In this document: piece after piece, positions 39,832-48,451 of the stretch
Layout: each line of letters opens with the position of its first letter
How positions within the stretch are numbered: the stretch's first letter is position 1
Notes under the pieces: generated by a model
Told to the model about the DNA's origin: nothing
The model's database searches: none
The model's input: the letters and a program-made list of their open reading frames with translations, nothing else
Assembly (NCBI RefSeq): GCF_030852425.1
Contig: NZ_NSDM01000020.1
Span: 58,251 to 122,250 of the forward strand
DNA: 64,000 bases
Reading direction: 5' to 3'
Origin: Saccharothrix longispora
GTDB taxonomy: Bacteria; Actinomycetota; Actinomycetes; Mycobacteriales; Pseudonocardiaceae
Program-made: the position numbers and the translations under genes

Positions 39832-41939
39832 CCACGTTGACCGCCGACGAGGCCAAGGCCCTGTTCCCGGACGAGGTCGTGACCGTCGCGAAGACCCGGC
39901 TGGTGTCCGTGCCCGGCGTGGCCGGGCAGGTCGCCCTCATCACCATCGACAACGGCCACGACCACACGCGGCCGTCCACGTTCGGCCCGCAGTCCCTGGT
40001 CAGCCTGAGCGCGGCGTTCGACGAGGCCGCGGCCGCGAAGCCGGCGGCCATCGCGGTCACCGGCAAGCCGTTCGTGTTCGCCGTGGGCGCCGACCTGACC
40101 GCGGTGGAGGGCGCGTCGCGGCGCGAGCAGGCCGTGACCATCGGTCGGCTCGGGCACGACGTGTTCCGCAAGTTCACCGAGTCGACCATCCCGACCTTCG
40201 CGTTCGTCAACGGCGCGGTCATGGGCGGCGGCCTGGAGCTGGCGCTGTCGTGCCACTACCGGACGCTGGCGTCCAACGCGGCGGCCATCGCGCTGCCCGA
40301 GGTGTTCCTGGGCCTGTTCCCGGGCTGGGGTGGCACGCAGCTGCTGCCGAACCTGATCGGCGCGAACGACGCGGTCACCGTGATCTTCGAGAACGCGCTG
40401 AACCAGAACCGCATGCTCAAGCCGAAGCAGGCGCTGGACCTGGGCATCGTCGACGTGCTGTTCGACTCGGCGGACTACCTGGAGCAGTCGCTGCTGTGGC
40501 TGTCCTCCGTGGTGCGCGGCGACGTGACGCCGGCCCGCGGGGAGATCGACCGCGGTGAGGCGTGGGACGCGGCCGTGGCCCGCGCCCGCGCGATCGTCGA
40601 GGGGAAGACCAAGGGCGCGGCGCCCGGCGCGCTCAAGGCGCTGGAGCTGCTGGAGCTGGCCCGGGAGAACGACCTCGACCGCGGCTACGCGGCCGAGACC
40701 GAGGCGCTGGCCGACGTCGTGATGAGCGACGAGCTGCGCGCGGGCCTGTACTCCTTCGACCTGGTGCAGAAGCGGGCCAAGCGGCCGGCGGGCGCGCCGG
40801 ACAAGTCCCTGGCGCGCAAGGTCACCAAGGTCGGCATCGTCGGCGCGGGCCTGATGGCCTCGCAGATGGCGCTGCTGTTCGCCCGCCGGCTGGAGGTGCC
40901 CGTCGTGCTGACGGACGTCGACCAGGCGCGCGTGGACAAGGGCGTCGGCTACGTGCACGCCGAGATCGACAAGCTGCTGGGCAAGAAGCGGGTGTCGCCG
41001 GACAAGGCGAACCGGCTCAAGGCCCTGGTCACCGGCTCGCTCGACAAGGCGGCGTTCGCCGACGCGGACTTCGTCATCGAGGCCGTGTTCGAGGACCTGG
41101 CCGTCAAGCAGAAGGTGTTCGCCGAGGTCGAGGAGCACGTCTCCGCCGAGGCGGTGCTGGCGACCAACACGTCGTCGCTGTCGATCACCGACATGGCGGC
41201 GGGCCTGAAGCACCCCGAGCGGGTCGTGGGCTTCCACTTCTTCAACCCGGTCGCGGTCATGCCGCTGCTGGAGATCGTGCGCGCCGGGCGGACCGACGAC
41301 GCGACGCTCGCCACCGCGTTCGCCGTGGGCAAGCAGCTGAAGAAGTCGTCGGTGCTGGTCAAGGACGCCCCGGCGTTCGTGGTGAACCGGCTGCTGACCC
41401 GCTTCATGGGCGAGGTCGTGAAGTCGATCGACGAGGGCACCCCGTTCGAGGTGGCGGACAAGGCCACCGAGCCGCTGGGCCTGCCCATGTCGCCGCTGGT
41501 GCTGCTCCAGCTCGTCGGCCCCGCCGTGGCGCTGCACGTGGCCGGCACGATGCACGGCGCGTTCCCGGACCGCTTCGGCGTCTCGGAGAACATGAAGCGC
41601 TTCGTCGAGGCCGGCAAGACCGCCGTCTGGCAGTGGGACGCCACCGGCAAGCAGACCGTGGACCCCGAGGTCCAGGAGCTGTGGGAGTTCGGCGACAAGC
41701 CGCTCACCGGTGACGAGGTCTTCAACCGGGCCCTGGAGGCCCTGGCCGAGGAGATCCGCATCATGCTCGACGAGGGCGTGGTGGCCGAGGCGCAGGACAT
41801 CGACCTGTGCATGATCCTCGGCGCGGGCTGGCCGTTCTGGCTGGGCGGCATCACCCCGTACCTGGACCGCTCGGGCATCTCGGAGAAGGTGACGGGCAAG
41901 CGGTTCCTCGCCCCCGGCGTCGCCTCCGTGCCGGCCTGA
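39828..41939 (+). CDS. fadB: Fatty-acid oxidation alpha subunit (enoyl-CoA hydratase / 3-hydroxyacyl-CoA dehydrogenase)
   Basis: A 703-residue bifunctional enzyme. The N-terminal crotonase domain (to about residue 250) includes FVNGAVMGGGLELALSCHYR and ALPEVFLGLFPGWGGTQLLP. The NAD-binding dehydrogenase domain begins at VGIVGAGLMASQMALLFARR (about residue 335), where the usual Gly after Met is Ala, and holds the HFFNPVAVMPLLEIV catalytic motif. The C-terminal dimerisation domains are complete. The start GTG at 39828 overlaps the fadA stop. A strong terminator follows. Confidence 0.94.
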   Translation: MTTLTADEAKALFPDEVVTVAKTRLVSVPGVAGQVALITIDNGHDHTRPSTFGPQSLVSLSAAFDEAAAAKPAAIAVTGKPFVFAVGADLTAVEGASRREQAVTIGRLGHDVFRKFTESTIPTFAFVNGAVMGGGLELALSCHYRTLASNAAAIALPEVFLGLFPGWGGTQLLPNLIGANDAVTVIFENALNQNRMLKPKQALDLGIVDVLFDSADYLEQSLLWLSSVVRGDVTPARGEIDRGEAWDAAVARARAIVEGKTKGAAPGALKALELLELARENDLDRGYAAETEALADVVMSDELRAGLYSFDLVQKRAKRPAGAPDKSLARKVTKVGIVGAGLMASQMALLFARRLEVPVVLTDVDQARVDKGVGYVHAEIDKLLGKKRVSPDKANRLKALVTGSLDKAAFADADFVIEAVFEDLAVKQKVFAEVEEHVSAEAVLATNTSSLSITDMAAGLKHPERVVGFHFFNPVAVMPLLEIVRAGRTDDATLATAFAVGKQLKKSSVLVKDAPAFVVNRLLTRFMGEVVKSIDEGTPFEVADKATEPLGLPMSPLVLLQLVGPAVALHVAGTMHGAFPDRFGVSENMKRFVEAGKTAVWQWDATGKQTVDPEVQELWEFGDKPLTGDEVFNRALEALAEEIRIMLDEGVVAEAQDIDLCMILGAGWPFWLGGITPYLDRSGISEKVTGKRFLAPGVASVPA

Positions 41940-41950
41940 CCTCCGTCCAC

Positions 41951-41988
41951 AGCGCACCCCGTCATCCGCAAGGGTGACGGGGTGCGCT
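41951..41988 (+). terminator. Terminator of the fadAB operon
   Basis: AGCGCACCCCGTCA (41951-41964) and TGACGGGGTGCGCT (41975-41988) are perfect 14-base arms with a 10-base loop, 11 bases after the fadB stop. Confidence 0.85.
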
Positions 41989-42149
41989 CGTTCCCGCACC
42001 GGCCGGTGGTCGACGTCCGGGTGGCGTGCCGCGCGGCGGTCGTCCGCCTCTGACACCGTGTGGTCGCCCGTTGGTGCTGCCGGTTACCGCCGGCGCGCAG
42101 CCGGGTGAGCGGCCCTCACAACCCGTTGCCAAGACCCGATCTTGGTGGC

Positions 42150-42602
42150 ATGAGCCCTCAACGCCGAAGAGCCCGCGCCCGCCGCCCGCACCCCGACCCC
42201 GTGCGGGTGGAGGAACTGGTCGCGTTCCTGCGGTCCGACCGCGGCTGGCGCGACGAGGTGGCGCACCGCCTCGTCGCCAAGCTGGACCAGCGTCTCGTGC
42301 GGTCGGTGCGCGCGTGCGGGTGCCGGCCCATCGCGCACGTCGCCGAGCAGCTCGACAGCCAGGCGTGCGTCGACCTCGGCCCCGGCGCCCCCTACCAGCT
42401 GGCCAAGGCCGTGTACGGGCAGGTGAGGCTGCGCGGTGCCGCCCGGCTGCGCCAGACCGCGCGCAGCCTCCGCGTGCTCGGCGTCTACCTGTGCGGCAGC
42501 GACCTGGCGCACTGCCCCTGCACCGAGGCCCTCGCCCGCGACCCGCAGCAGGCGCGCGTGGACCGCGTCGTCACGGGTGCCCTGGACGGTGCGGGCTTCT
42601 AG
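42150..42602 (+). CDS. Hypothetical basic protein, 150 residues
   Basis: A soluble, Arg-rich protein starting SPQRRRARARRPHPDP. It has predicted helices throughout (VEELVAFLRSDRGWRDEVAH, LVAKLDQRLVRSVRACGC) and a Cys-containing C-terminal part (LCGSDLAHCPCTEALARD). The basic N-terminus suggests nucleic-acid contact, but no known DNA-binding fold is clear. The ATG at 42150 is used; no ribosome-binding site is visible. It is two bases upstream of the DUF72 gene and probably co-transcribed. Function unknown. Confidence 0.6.
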   Translation: MSPQRRRARARRPHPDPVRVEELVAFLRSDRGWRDEVAHRLVAKLDQRLVRSVRACGCRPIAHVAEQLDSQACVDLGPGAPYQLAKAVYGQVRLRGAARLRQTARSLRVLGVYLCGSDLAHCPCTEALARDPQQARVDRVVTGALDGAGF

Positions 42603-42604
42603 CG

Positions 42605-43366
42605 ATGAGTTTCACCCGTGTGGTTCAGGGCAACTCGGTCACCGTGGGCAAGATCCGGATAGGCACCTCGGGCTGGCACTACCCGCAGTGGCGCGGGGAC
42701 TTCTACCCGCGCGGCCTCCAGCAGCGCCTGGAGCTCCAGTTCCTGTCCCGGCGGTTCGACACCGTCGAGGTCAACGGCTCGTTCTACGGCCTGCGCAAGC
42801 CGACCGACTACACGTCGTGGTCCGCGCGCACGCCCGACGACTTCGTGTTCGCCGTGAAGGGCCACCGCGAGGTCACGCACCACAAGCGGCTGCGCGACGT
42901 CGGCGACGACCTGCGCGAGTTCTACGACTCCGGCGTGCTCGACCTGGGCCCCAAGCTCGGCCCCGTCCTGTGGCAGCTGCCGCCGACGCTGCCGTGGCTG
43001 CCCGAGCGGCTCGCGGCGTTCCTCGACCAACTCCCGCCGGTCCGCCACGCCCTGGAGATCCGCCACCCCACGTGGGACAACCCCGAGCTGGTCGAGATGC
43101 TGACCGAGCACGGGGTGGCGCTGTGCGCGGCGGAGTCGGCGGGCCGCTTCCCCGAACCGGTCGAGCCGACCGCCGACTTCGCCTACGTGCGCCTGCACGG
43201 CGACCGCGAGCTGTACAAGAGCGCCTACTCGGACGAGGCGCTGGACAAGTGGGCGTCCCGCGTCCGCGAGTGGGCGAAGTCCCGCGACGTCTACGTCTAC
43301 TTCGACAACACCATGGACAACGCCGCGCCGCACGACGCCCTCGCGCTGGCTCAGCGGCTGAGCTGA
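42605..43366 (+). CDS. DUF72 family protein (first copy)
   Basis: A 253-residue TIM-barrel-like DUF72 protein. Hallmarks: IRIGTSGWHYPQWRGDFYPR, VEVNGSFYGLRKPTDYTSWS, DDFVFAVKGHREVTHHKRLR, LWQLPPTLPW, ALEIRHPTW and the C-terminal YVYFDNTMDNAAPHDALALA. The family is common but has no settled biochemical role. A second copy lies 1.5 kb away with about the same length. The ATG at 42605 is used; a GTG nearer the conserved start is possible. Its 3' end overlaps the convergent NAT gene by 16 bases. Confidence 0.9.
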   Translation: MSFTRVVQGNSVTVGKIRIGTSGWHYPQWRGDFYPRGLQQRLELQFLSRRFDTVEVNGSFYGLRKPTDYTSWSARTPDDFVFAVKGHREVTHHKRLRDVGDDLREFYDSGVLDLGPKLGPVLWQLPPTLPWLPERLAAFLDQLPPVRHALEIRHPTWDNPELVEMLTEHGVALCAAESAGRFPEPVEPTADFAYVRLHGDRELYKSAYSDEALDKWASRVREWAKSRDVYVYFDNTMDNAAPHDALALAQRLS

Positions 43367-44091
43367 GGCACCCGGTCCAGCACGATGCCGAAGTGCTCGG
43401 CGTAGGCGGCGAGCAGCGCGTCGTCGTCCAGGTCCTCCACGAGCTTCTCGTCGCCCCTCGTGGTGATCAGCTTCGAGCCGGCGACGGTCACCCGCCCCTC
43501 GGCGGTGGGCAGCGAGCAGGTCGCGCCGCGCCGGAACGGCGACCCCGGCCACGTCTGCTGGTACCAGCACGTGGCCCGGAACTCCGCCAGCTCCCGGGGC
43601 CGCTGCTCGAACCGGTACTGCGGCACCCCGTCGAACAGCACGTCCACGTCGCCCTCGGGGGTGTCGACGAGCCGGAACACGCCGCTCGGGTCGTGCTGGT
43701 CCTCCCGGCTCGTGATGTCCAGCGGTCGCAGCGCGAACCGGCCGAACCCCACGTCGACCAGCAGGTCCCCGACGCGCAGCGCCAGGTGGTCGAACGGCGG
43801 CCCGTACGCGCCGTCGCCGAACACCTTCGCCGACAGCAGCGCCACGTCGTGCCCGAGCGCGCGGAGCAGCGCGGCGAACGCCCCGTTGAGCTCGTAGCAG
43901 AACCCGCCGCGCCGCCGGTTCACGACCTTGTCCACCAACGCGTCCTCGTCGAGGTTGATCTCCTCCCCGAGGTGGATGGACAGGTTCTCGAAGGGCACGG
44001 TCGCGAGGTGGCGTTCGTGCAGTTCGACCAGGGTGGAGGTGCGGGTCGCGCCGATGCGGTCGAGGTAGGCGTCCAGCGTGCGTTCGTCCAT
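43351..44091 (-). CDS. nat: Arylamine N-acetyltransferase
   Basis: A 246-residue NAT transferring acetyl or larger acyl groups from CoA to arylamines. The Cys-His-Asp triad is present: RRRGGFCYELNGAF (Cys about residue 66), PPFDHLALRV (His about 104) and LLVDVGFGRF (Asp about 119). VPFENLSIHLGEEI near residue 33 is typical. Length is slightly short of the 270-280 residues usual for the family. It is convergent with DUF72 copy 1 and shares 16 bases with it. The natural substrate is unknown; rifamycin-type roles need an adjacent cluster, which is absent. Confidence 0.92.
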   Translation of the reverse strand: MDERTLDAYLDRIGATRTSTLVELHERHLATVPFENLSIHLGEEINLDEDALVDKVVNRRRGGFCYELNGAFAALLRALGHDVALLSAKVFGDGAYGPPFDHLALRVGDLLVDVGFGRFALRPLDITSREDQHDPSGVFRLVDTPEGDVDVLFDGVPQYRFEQRPRELAEFRATCWYQQTWPGSPFRRGATCSLPTAEGRVTVAGSKLITTRGDEKLVEDLDDDALLAAYAEHFGIVLDRVPQLSR

Positions 44092-44124
44092 GTGATCACC
44101 GTGCCCCCTCAGGTGCGCTGGAGG

Positions 44125-44835
44125 TCAAGCGGGATTCCACCACGCCTCCACGGAGCCGCCGTTCACGGAGCCGCCGTCGTCGACGAGGAACACGGACAAC
44201 CGCATCGCCACCAGCGTCGTGTCGATGCTCCGCAGCAGGGCGCGGTAGGTCCGCACGTCGGGCAACGCCACGGCGACCCGGTCCTCGCCGTGTTCCCTCC
44301 GCAGTTGGAGCACCTTCACCACGGCCCCGGCGAACCACTGCCGGGCCTGGGTCGCCGGGTGGGTGGGCTTGGTCTCGTGCGCCCGCCGCAGGTCGGCGTA
44401 CGAGGTGGACGGGTAGCCCTTGACCTCGACGTGCAGCAACATCCCACCACGCTCGGCCACGACGTCGGTGCCGTGCTCGCGGGACGCGGTGTCGGCGATT
44501 CGCCGCGGGTTCCACCCCTCCGCCGCCAACCAGGCGGCGACGCGTGACTGGGTCGACGCCTCGTCGCGGTCGGTCCCAGCCGGCGTCGGCGTCACGGCCG
44601 GGGTGGACGGTGCGGGGGCGTCGAGCACGCGGCGGTCGTCGGGCAAGCGATTGCGGATGGGCTTGGCCGCGTCGTCCCGGACGATCCGGCCGTTCGCCGC
44701 CAACGCCCGACAGCACTGGTCGACCTGCTGGTGGACCACGTGCAGCGCACCAGCGACCTCGGCATACGACAGACCGCCGGGGTGGTCGGCGAGCAGGGCC
44801 AGGACGCGGTCCGGGAGCTTCACACCGGACATCAT
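44125..44835 (-). CDS. Helix-turn-helix plus PD-(D/E)XK-like nuclease-fold protein
   Basis: A 236-residue protein. The N-terminal 60 residues look like a winged helix (LLADHPGGLSYAEVAGALHV, HQQVDQCCRALAANGRIV). A linker rich in Ala, Pro and Thr leads to a C-terminal domain with RIADTASREHGTDVVAERGG and LLHVEVKGYPS. The spacing of Asp in GTD and the EVK pair fits a PD-(D/E)XK nuclease site. The start is the ATG at 44835 (another at 44832). It is divergent from DUF72 copy 2, 16 bases apart. A restriction- or repair-like role is inferred only. Confidence 0.65.
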   Translation of the reverse strand: MMSGVKLPDRVLALLADHPGGLSYAEVAGALHVVHQQVDQCCRALAANGRIVRDDAAKPIRNRLPDDRRVLDAPAPSTPAVTPTPAGTDRDEASTQSRVAAWLAAEGWNPRRIADTASREHGTDVVAERGGMLLHVEVKGYPSTSYADLRRAHETKPTHPATQARQWFAGAVVKVLQLRREHGEDRVAVALPDVRTYRALLRSIDTTLVAMRLSVFLVDDGGSVNGGSVEAWWNPA

Positions 44836-44851
44836 CGGGTACCCGCGCCAC

Positions 44852-45679
44852 ATGGCTGGACAAGTGCGGATCGGCACGTCGGGCTGGGTGTACCCGACGT
44901 GGCGGCGCGGCGCGTTCTACCCCGAGGGGCTGGTGCAGCGCCGGGAGCTGGAGCACATCTCGCGCCTGATGACCTCCGTCGAGCTGAACGGCTCGTTCTA
45001 CTCGCTGCAACGGCCCTCCAGCTACCGGGCGTGGGTCGCGCAGACACCCGACGACTTCGTGTTCGCGGTCAAGGGCGGCCGGTTCATCACGCACCTCAAG
45101 CAGCTGCGCGACGTGGAGGTGCCGCTGGCGAACTTCTTCGCCAGCGGCGTGCTGGCGCTGGAGCACAAGCTGGGTCCGTTCCTGTGGCAGCTGCCGCCGC
45201 GGACGGCCTACGACCCCGACCGGCTGGCCACGTTCTTCGACCTGCTCCCCCGCACCACCGGGGAAGCCGCCAAGCTCGCGGAGAACCACGACGAGCGCCT
45301 GCCCGACGAGCGCGCCCTCGTGACCACCGAGGTCGACCTGCCCCTGAGGCACGCCCTGGAGGTCCGCCACGAGACGTTCCTGACCGGCGAGTTCCACGAC
45401 CTCCTGCGGGCGCACGGCATCGCCCTGGTCGTCTCCCACAGCGCCGGCCGGTTCCCGTACCTCGACGACGTCACCGCCGACTTCGCCTACCTGCGCCTGC
45501 ACGGCAACCAGGCCCTCTACGTGGGCAGCTACACCGACGCCGAACTGGACCACTGGGCGGACCGCGTGCGCGAGTGGGCGGCGACCCGCGACGTGTACGC
45601 GTACTTCGACAACGACACCGACGCGGCGGCCCCGCACGACGCGGTCCGCCTGGCCGCCCGCCTGGGGCGCGATGCCTGA
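44852..45679 (+). CDS. DUF72 family protein (second copy)
   Basis: A 275-residue DUF72 protein. Hallmarks: VRIGTSGWVYPTWRRGAFYP, VELNGSFYSLQRPSSYRAWV, DDFVFAVKGGRFITHLKQLR, FLWQLPPRTAYDP, ALEVRHETF and VYAYFDNDTDAAAPHDAVRL. It differs from copy 1 by an insertion near residues 130-150 (TTGEAAKLAENHDERLPDER). It overlaps the HNH endonuclease gene by eight bases, suggesting joint translation. Biochemical role unknown. Confidence 0.9.
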   Translation: MAGQVRIGTSGWVYPTWRRGAFYPEGLVQRRELEHISRLMTSVELNGSFYSLQRPSSYRAWVAQTPDDFVFAVKGGRFITHLKQLRDVEVPLANFFASGVLALEHKLGPFLWQLPPRTAYDPDRLATFFDLLPRTTGEAAKLAENHDERLPDERALVTTEVDLPLRHALEVRHETFLTGEFHDLLRAHGIALVVSHSAGRFPYLDDVTADFAYLRLHGNQALYVGSYTDAELDHWADRVREWAATRDVYAYFDNDTDAAAPHDAVRLAARLGRDA

Positions 45680-46052
45680 CCCCGCACTCGACCGGGCCGC
45701 CCGCCTCACCCTGGCCATCGCCCGGGACGGCCCCGACTGCACCTGGTGCCGCCGCCCGTTCACCGGCCACGTCACCCCCACCACCGACCACCTGGTGCCC
45801 AAGGTCAAGGGCGGTCCGTCGTGGCTGGAGAACGAGGTGGCCGCCTGCCGGCGCTGCAACCGCGAACGCGGCCACCTCTCCCCCGCCGACTGGCTCGCCG
45901 AGTGCGAACGCCGGGGGTGGCGCCCCGACGCCGACCGCGTGGCCCGCGTCCTCGACTCCCTGGCCGGAGCCATCGCAGCCCGGGGCGGCCAACGCCGCGC
46001 ACGTCCCTACCTGGCAGGCCAGCAACGCCGCCTGAACCACACCAACAGGTGA
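45672..46052 (+). CDS. HNH endonuclease
   Basis: A 126-residue HNH-fold protein. Two zinc pairs frame the site: CTWC (residues 23-26) and CRRC (59-62). The DHLVPKVKGG motif (39-48) supplies the metal-binding His, with Asn63 following. Length and layout match small stand-alone HNH nucleases. It overlaps DUF72 copy 2 by eight bases, an unusual coupling. Whether it acts in DNA repair or defence is not known. The start ATG at 45672 lies within the DUF72 gene end. Confidence 0.88.
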   Translation: MPDPALDRAARLTLAIARDGPDCTWCRRPFTGHVTPTTDHLVPKVKGGPSWLENEVAACRRCNRERGHLSPADWLAECERRGWRPDADRVARVLDSLAGAIAARGGQRRARPYLAGQQRRLNHTNR

Positions 46053-46094
46053 AGGCCCGGGACAACGGCCCCGTCCCGCTGCAACCTGGGTCAC

Positions 46095-46445
46095 ATGAAG
46101 ATCACCGCGCTCGCCGCCGCCCTCACCCTCCTCACCACCGGCACCGCCGCCGCGACCCCCTCCACACCGGCCTGCGACCGGGGCGAGTTCTGCGTCTGGT
46201 CGGCCAAGGACTACGCCGACAAGTCGCACCGCCTGGACCTGGAGACCGCGAACCCGCGCGAGTGCATACCCCTGCCGGACGGCTTCACGGCCCGCTCGTT
46301 CGCCAACCTCCTCAACCGCGACACGTCGGTGTTCCAGAGCGCGACGTGCTCGACGGAGGCCGACTTCACCACCTACCCGGGCCGGGGCACCTACGTGCCC
46401 GACGCCCCGTTCGTCGTGAGGGCGGTCCAGGTCTGGGAACCGTGA
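46095..46445 (+). CDS. Secreted peptidase-inhibitor family I36-like protein
   Basis: A 116-residue exported protein. A signal peptide (residues 1-21, KITALAAALTLLTTGTAAA) is followed by a small beta/gamma-crystallin-like domain with four Cys (CDRGEFCVWSAKDYADKSHR, then ECIPLPDGFTARSFANLLNR). This matches the I36 inhibitor family of Streptomyces, secreted protease inhibitors. Protease inhibition is a family property and is not shown here. A strong hairpin follows the stop. Confidence 0.82.
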   Translation: MKITALAAALTLLTTGTAAATPSTPACDRGEFCVWSAKDYADKSHRLDLETANPRECIPLPDGFTARSFANLLNRDTSVFQSATCSTEADFTTYPGRGTYVPDAPFVVRAVQVWEP

Positions 46446-46449
46446 GCCG

Positions 46450-46500
46450 TCGATTCCGGACGAAGACGACCACGCGGAGGTCGTCTTCGTCCAGAATCGA
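46450..46500 (+). terminator. Long hairpin after the inhibitor gene
   Basis: The core arms GGACGAAGACGACC (46458-46471) and GGTCGTCTTCGTCC (46479-46492) pair perfectly around a 7-base loop. The stem extends outward through TCGATTC/GAATCGA (46450-46456 and 46494-46500) with one mismatch. It starts five bases past the stop. Confidence 0.82.
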
Positions 46501-46532
46501 CCACCCGCACCCACGAGGAAGGCCCACCACCA

Positions 46533-47024
46533 GTGACCACCCGCTCCGCCGAGCCGACCAGGCACCTGCCCATCACGACCGAGCAGGCCGAGACGATCAC
46601 CAGCAGGTCCGCGGCCCGGGGCAGGCTCCTGTTAGCCGCGGGCCTGGTCCTGGGCATCGCCGCCACGTTCCTGACCCCGCTCCTCGTGGGCGGCTACCCG
46701 CCCCTGGCCGCCTTCGCCCGGGTGTCGAACAGCGTCGCCGTCGTCATGGTCCTGGCGGCCGGCACCGTCATGCTGCTGGGCAGACGCGCCCTGGACGGCA
46801 CACGCCTGGTCCTGCGCCGAACACGCCAACTCCGCAGCGGCATCGGCCTGGCGTGGGCGTTCGCCCTGCTCGGCTCGCTCCTCGCCTGCGCTGCCCAGGG
46901 CTACGCCCTCACCAGGGCCACCGGTGACGCCGGCGCGGCGTGGCTCCTGCTCCCCCTGTACGGCCTCCCGATCCTTCCCACCTCGGCGGCGGTCGTCACC
47001 GGCAGGCGCCTGTTCCCCGTGTAG
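46533..47024 (+). CDS. Four-helix membrane protein, unknown
   Basis: A 163-residue membrane protein with a short polar N-terminus (TTEQAETITSRSAARGR) and four hydrophobic segments (about residues 32-55, 65-84, 108-128, 134-156). A basic loop (RRALDGTRLVLRRTRQLRSG) lies between the second and third. The GTG at 46533 has AGGAAG upstream. It lies after a strong terminator, so it has its own promoter. No family is recognised; function unknown. Confidence 0.7.
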   Translation: MTTRSAEPTRHLPITTEQAETITSRSAARGRLLLAAGLVLGIAATFLTPLLVGGYPPLAAFARVSNSVAVVMVLAAGTVMLLGRRALDGTRLVLRRTRQLRSGIGLAWAFALLGSLLACAAQGYALTRATGDAGAAWLLLPLYGLPILPTSAAVVTGRRLFPV

Positions 47025-47050
47025 CGGACCGCCGCACCGGCCATGGCACG

Positions 47051-48451
47051 ATGAGCCGGGTGTCGGACCCCACCCTCGCTGATCTCCGTGCCTCCCTCGC
47101 GGCCGACGGCGCGCCGGAACACGTGCTCGAACTGGTCGACGACTCGACCGACATCGACGACGCCCTGGAGCGACTGGCCGCGGCGGGCGTCACCGGACCG
47201 CCGGTGAGCGCGCTGCTGGACGGCTTCACCCCGCTGCTCGAACAGGGCTGCGGCCCGCTGGACGCCGAGCTGTCGGGTTCCGACTTCCTCGGCGTGGTGA
47301 TCGACAGCGTCGCGCCCGAAGACCTGCACCGGGCGCTGACCGCCGTGGTGAGCGACGGCGAGGCGACCGGCAGCCCCGAAGCGCTGGCGATGGCGCGCGT
47401 CCTCGCCGTGCTCGCCCCCGCCCCGGTCCGGGACCTCGCGCGGGCCGCCGCCGACCGGCTCGTCGCCGGCGGGCTGCGCGATCCGAGGTGGGTGAAGGCG
47501 GTCGGGAAACCGGCGGTCGGCGAGTGCTTCGGCTACACCGACCCGCACGGCGCGCAGCAGGGCGTCGCGCTCACCTTCTCCTACGGCCGCAAGGTCCACG
47601 TGCTGGTGGTGCTGATCGACCACGACCTCGGCGGCGGGGTGAAGGACTGCTTCGTCACCGACCGCCCGAAGGAGATCAGGGCGGGGTACGAGCAGGCCGC
47701 CGAGCAGCACGGCATGGTGTTCCGGGTCTACCCGCCCGAACAGGCGCGCGCGATCGTGGCGGACGCCCTGGACCGCGAGCCCTGCCCGGTCGAGCCGGAC
47801 CAGGTCGAGGACGTCCGCGCGCACGTGACCCTGCTGCGGCAGCGGGTCGAACTGCTCCCCGAGGCGCCCCGCACGCCCGCCGACACCTCCGTCCACCGCC
47901 TCAAGATCACGCTGAGCGGCTCGAAGCCGCCGATCTGGCGGCGCTTGGAGGTCCCGTCGACCATCCCGCTGGTCCACCTGCACCGCGCCGTGCAGGACGC
48001 GTTCGAGTGGGAGGACTGCCACCTCTGGGTGTTCCACACCCCCGCCGGCGACTACGGCGTGCACGACCCGGAACTGGGCCACGGGGACGCCACGGCCGTG
48101 ACGCTCGCCGACGTCGCACCGACCCCGAAGACCCGCCTGACCTACCTGTACGACTTCGGCGACGACTGGGACCACGACATCCTCGTGGAGGACGTGGCGC
48201 AGGCCGAACCCGGCGCGGCGTACCCCCGCTGCCTCACCGGTCGGCGCGCGGCCCCACCGGAGGACTGCGGCGGCATCCCGGGTTACGACCACCTGTGCGA
48301 GGTGCTCGCCGACCCGTTCCACCCCGAGCACGCCGAACTGCTGGAGTGGCTGGAACTCGACGACCCCGCCGACTTCGACCCCGCCGCGTTCGACCGCGAC
48401 GAGCTGAACGACTACCTGGCCGCGTGGGCGAAGGTGCTCGTGAAGCCGTAA
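47051..48451 (+). CDS. Plasmid pRiA4b ORF-3-like protein
   Basis: A 466-residue protein. The C-terminal part is a pRiA4b ORF-3 domain: VHRLKITLSGSKPPIWRRLE at about residue 286, LHRAVQDAFEWEDCHLWVFH, LTYLYDFGDDWDHDILVED and CLTGRRAAPPEDCGGIPGYD. This family is linked to plasmids and mobile DNA but has no known activity. The N-terminal 280 residues are helical (including YGRKVHVLVVLIDHDLGGGV) and unrecognised. The ATG at 47051 is used; a GTG at 47060 is equally possible. Confidence 0.82.
   Translation: MSRVSDPTLADLRASLAADGAPEHVLELVDDSTDIDDALERLAAAGVTGPPVSALLDGFTPLLEQGCGPLDAELSGSDFLGVVIDSVAPEDLHRALTAVVSDGEATGSPEALAMARVLAVLAPAPVRDLARAAADRLVAGGLRDPRWVKAVGKPAVGECFGYTDPHGAQQGVALTFSYGRKVHVLVVLIDHDLGGGVKDCFVTDRPKEIRAGYEQAAEQHGMVFRVYPPEQARAIVADALDREPCPVEPDQVEDVRAHVTLLRQRVELLPEAPRTPADTSVHRLKITLSGSKPPIWRRLEVPSTIPLVHLHRAVQDAFEWEDCHLWVFHTPAGDYGVHDPELGHGDATAVTLADVAPTPKTRLTYLYDFGDDWDHDILVEDVAQAEPGAAYPRCLTGRRAAPPEDCGGIPGYDHLCEVLADPFHPEHAELLEWLELDDPADFDPAAFDRDELNDYLAAWAKVLVKP

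Noticed and set aside
42000..42149. tRNA gene in the spacer after fadAB
   Set aside because: No GGTTCGAATCC-like T-arm or cloverleaf could be found; only the fadAB terminator is present.
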